NCBI GenBank assembly: GCA_900696465.1
Contig: CAADGE010000006.1
Coordinates: 1-64,000, forward strand
Length of the DNA stretch: 64,000 nucleotides
Source of the DNA: an uncultured Planctomycetota bacterium
GTDB lineage: Bacteria > Planctomycetota > Phycisphaerae > UBA1845 > UTPLA1
Reading direction: 5' to 3'
A program made the translations under genes and the position numbers. This document shows positions 63,822 through 64,000 of this stretch, one piece after another (the stretch's first letter is position 1; every line of letters starts with the position of its first letter). The notes under the pieces were generated by a model. It made no database searches. It had not been told where the DNA came from and worked only from the letters and a program-made list of their open reading frames with translations.

Positions 63822-64000
63822 ACCGCCCCTCGCTGTCGGCACGAAGCTGCCAAGCAATCGGATATGAGCCATAGAACCCGGTTCGTCAGGCGAGCATGCA
63901 GTATATCACAGCCCCCCACCCTCGTCACGTTAAGATTGCGTTTGCCGACTGACCAGGCAACCATGCCATTTGCTGAATCGTTCACCCCCGCACCACCGCA
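63822..64000. other. Right edge, no gene recognised
   Basis: About 180 bases upstream of the CHAD gene. It presumably carries its promoter. No partial gene is identifiable. Confidence 0.4.

Overview
The window reads as one contiguous chromosomal stretch of a GC-rich planctomycete, probably from the Phycisphaerae side of the phylum. I infer this from a PEP-CTERM secreted protein, a giant subtilisin-like protein ending in dockerin-type repeats, very large coiled-coil proteins, a lone mraZ not followed by a division cluster, and an in-frame RRVGTAHH minisatellite of a kind I associate with planctomycete and cyanobacterial genomes. No rRNA, phage, CRISPR array or intact insertion sequence is visible. 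Four tRNA genes are present: Leu-UAA, Asn-GUU, Arg-CCG and Gly-GCC.

Layout. 1-3.0 kb: a secreted family 31 glycosidase and tRNA-Leu. 3.3-4.1 kb: tRNA-Asn and a decayed RHS fragment. 4.1-10.8 kb: an arginine-breakdown neighbourhood with arginine deiminase on the plus strand and, on the minus strand, ornithine aminotransferase, a cyclic-2,3-diphosphoglycerate-synthetase-like ATPase, a methyltransferase, ornithine carbamoyltransferase and a small lipoprotein. 11-14.2 kb: tRNA-Arg, a Tat-exported class V aminotransferase and a divergent M28 peptidase. 14.2-18.7 kb: a molybdenum hydroxylase with its XdhC and MocA maturation partners. 18.8-20.8 kb: mnmG carrying five tandem 33-bp repeats. 20.9-24.2 kb: feoAB behind a sigma70 promoter with an overlapping Fur box, then an HU-family gene.

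24.4-27.5 kb: an operon of two membrane proteins and a JAMM metallopeptidase-like protein. 27.7-29.6 kb: trpE and a BFD-like [2Fe-2S] protein. 29.8-38.3 kb: the PEP-CTERM protein, the 1711-residue subtilase-dockerin protein and a membrane TPR protein. 38.6-39.5 kb: a small aromatic-rich ORF and mraZ with its operator region. 39.6-49.9 kb: a three-gene set encoding an FHA/coiled-coil protein, a 2134-residue membrane-anchored coiled-coil protein and a glycosyltransferase.

50.5-54.2 kb: tig-clpP-clpP-lipoprotein, in which the second ClpP has Asn where the catalytic Asp is expected. 54.6-58.5 kb: tRNA-Gly, a Tat-exported FAD oxidoreductase and a coiled-coil membrane protein with a DnaJ-like zinc-finger segment. 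58.7-63.8 kb: a DUF502 membrane protein converging on an operon of CHAD protein, Ppx/GppA phosphatase and two thymidylate-kinase-like proteins, one with a degenerate P-loop. The parts most deserving follow-up are the FHA/giant coiled-coil/glycosyltransferase set, the arginine cluster with its ATPase, the CHAD-Ppx-kinase operon, the unequal ClpP pair and the mnmG minisatellite.
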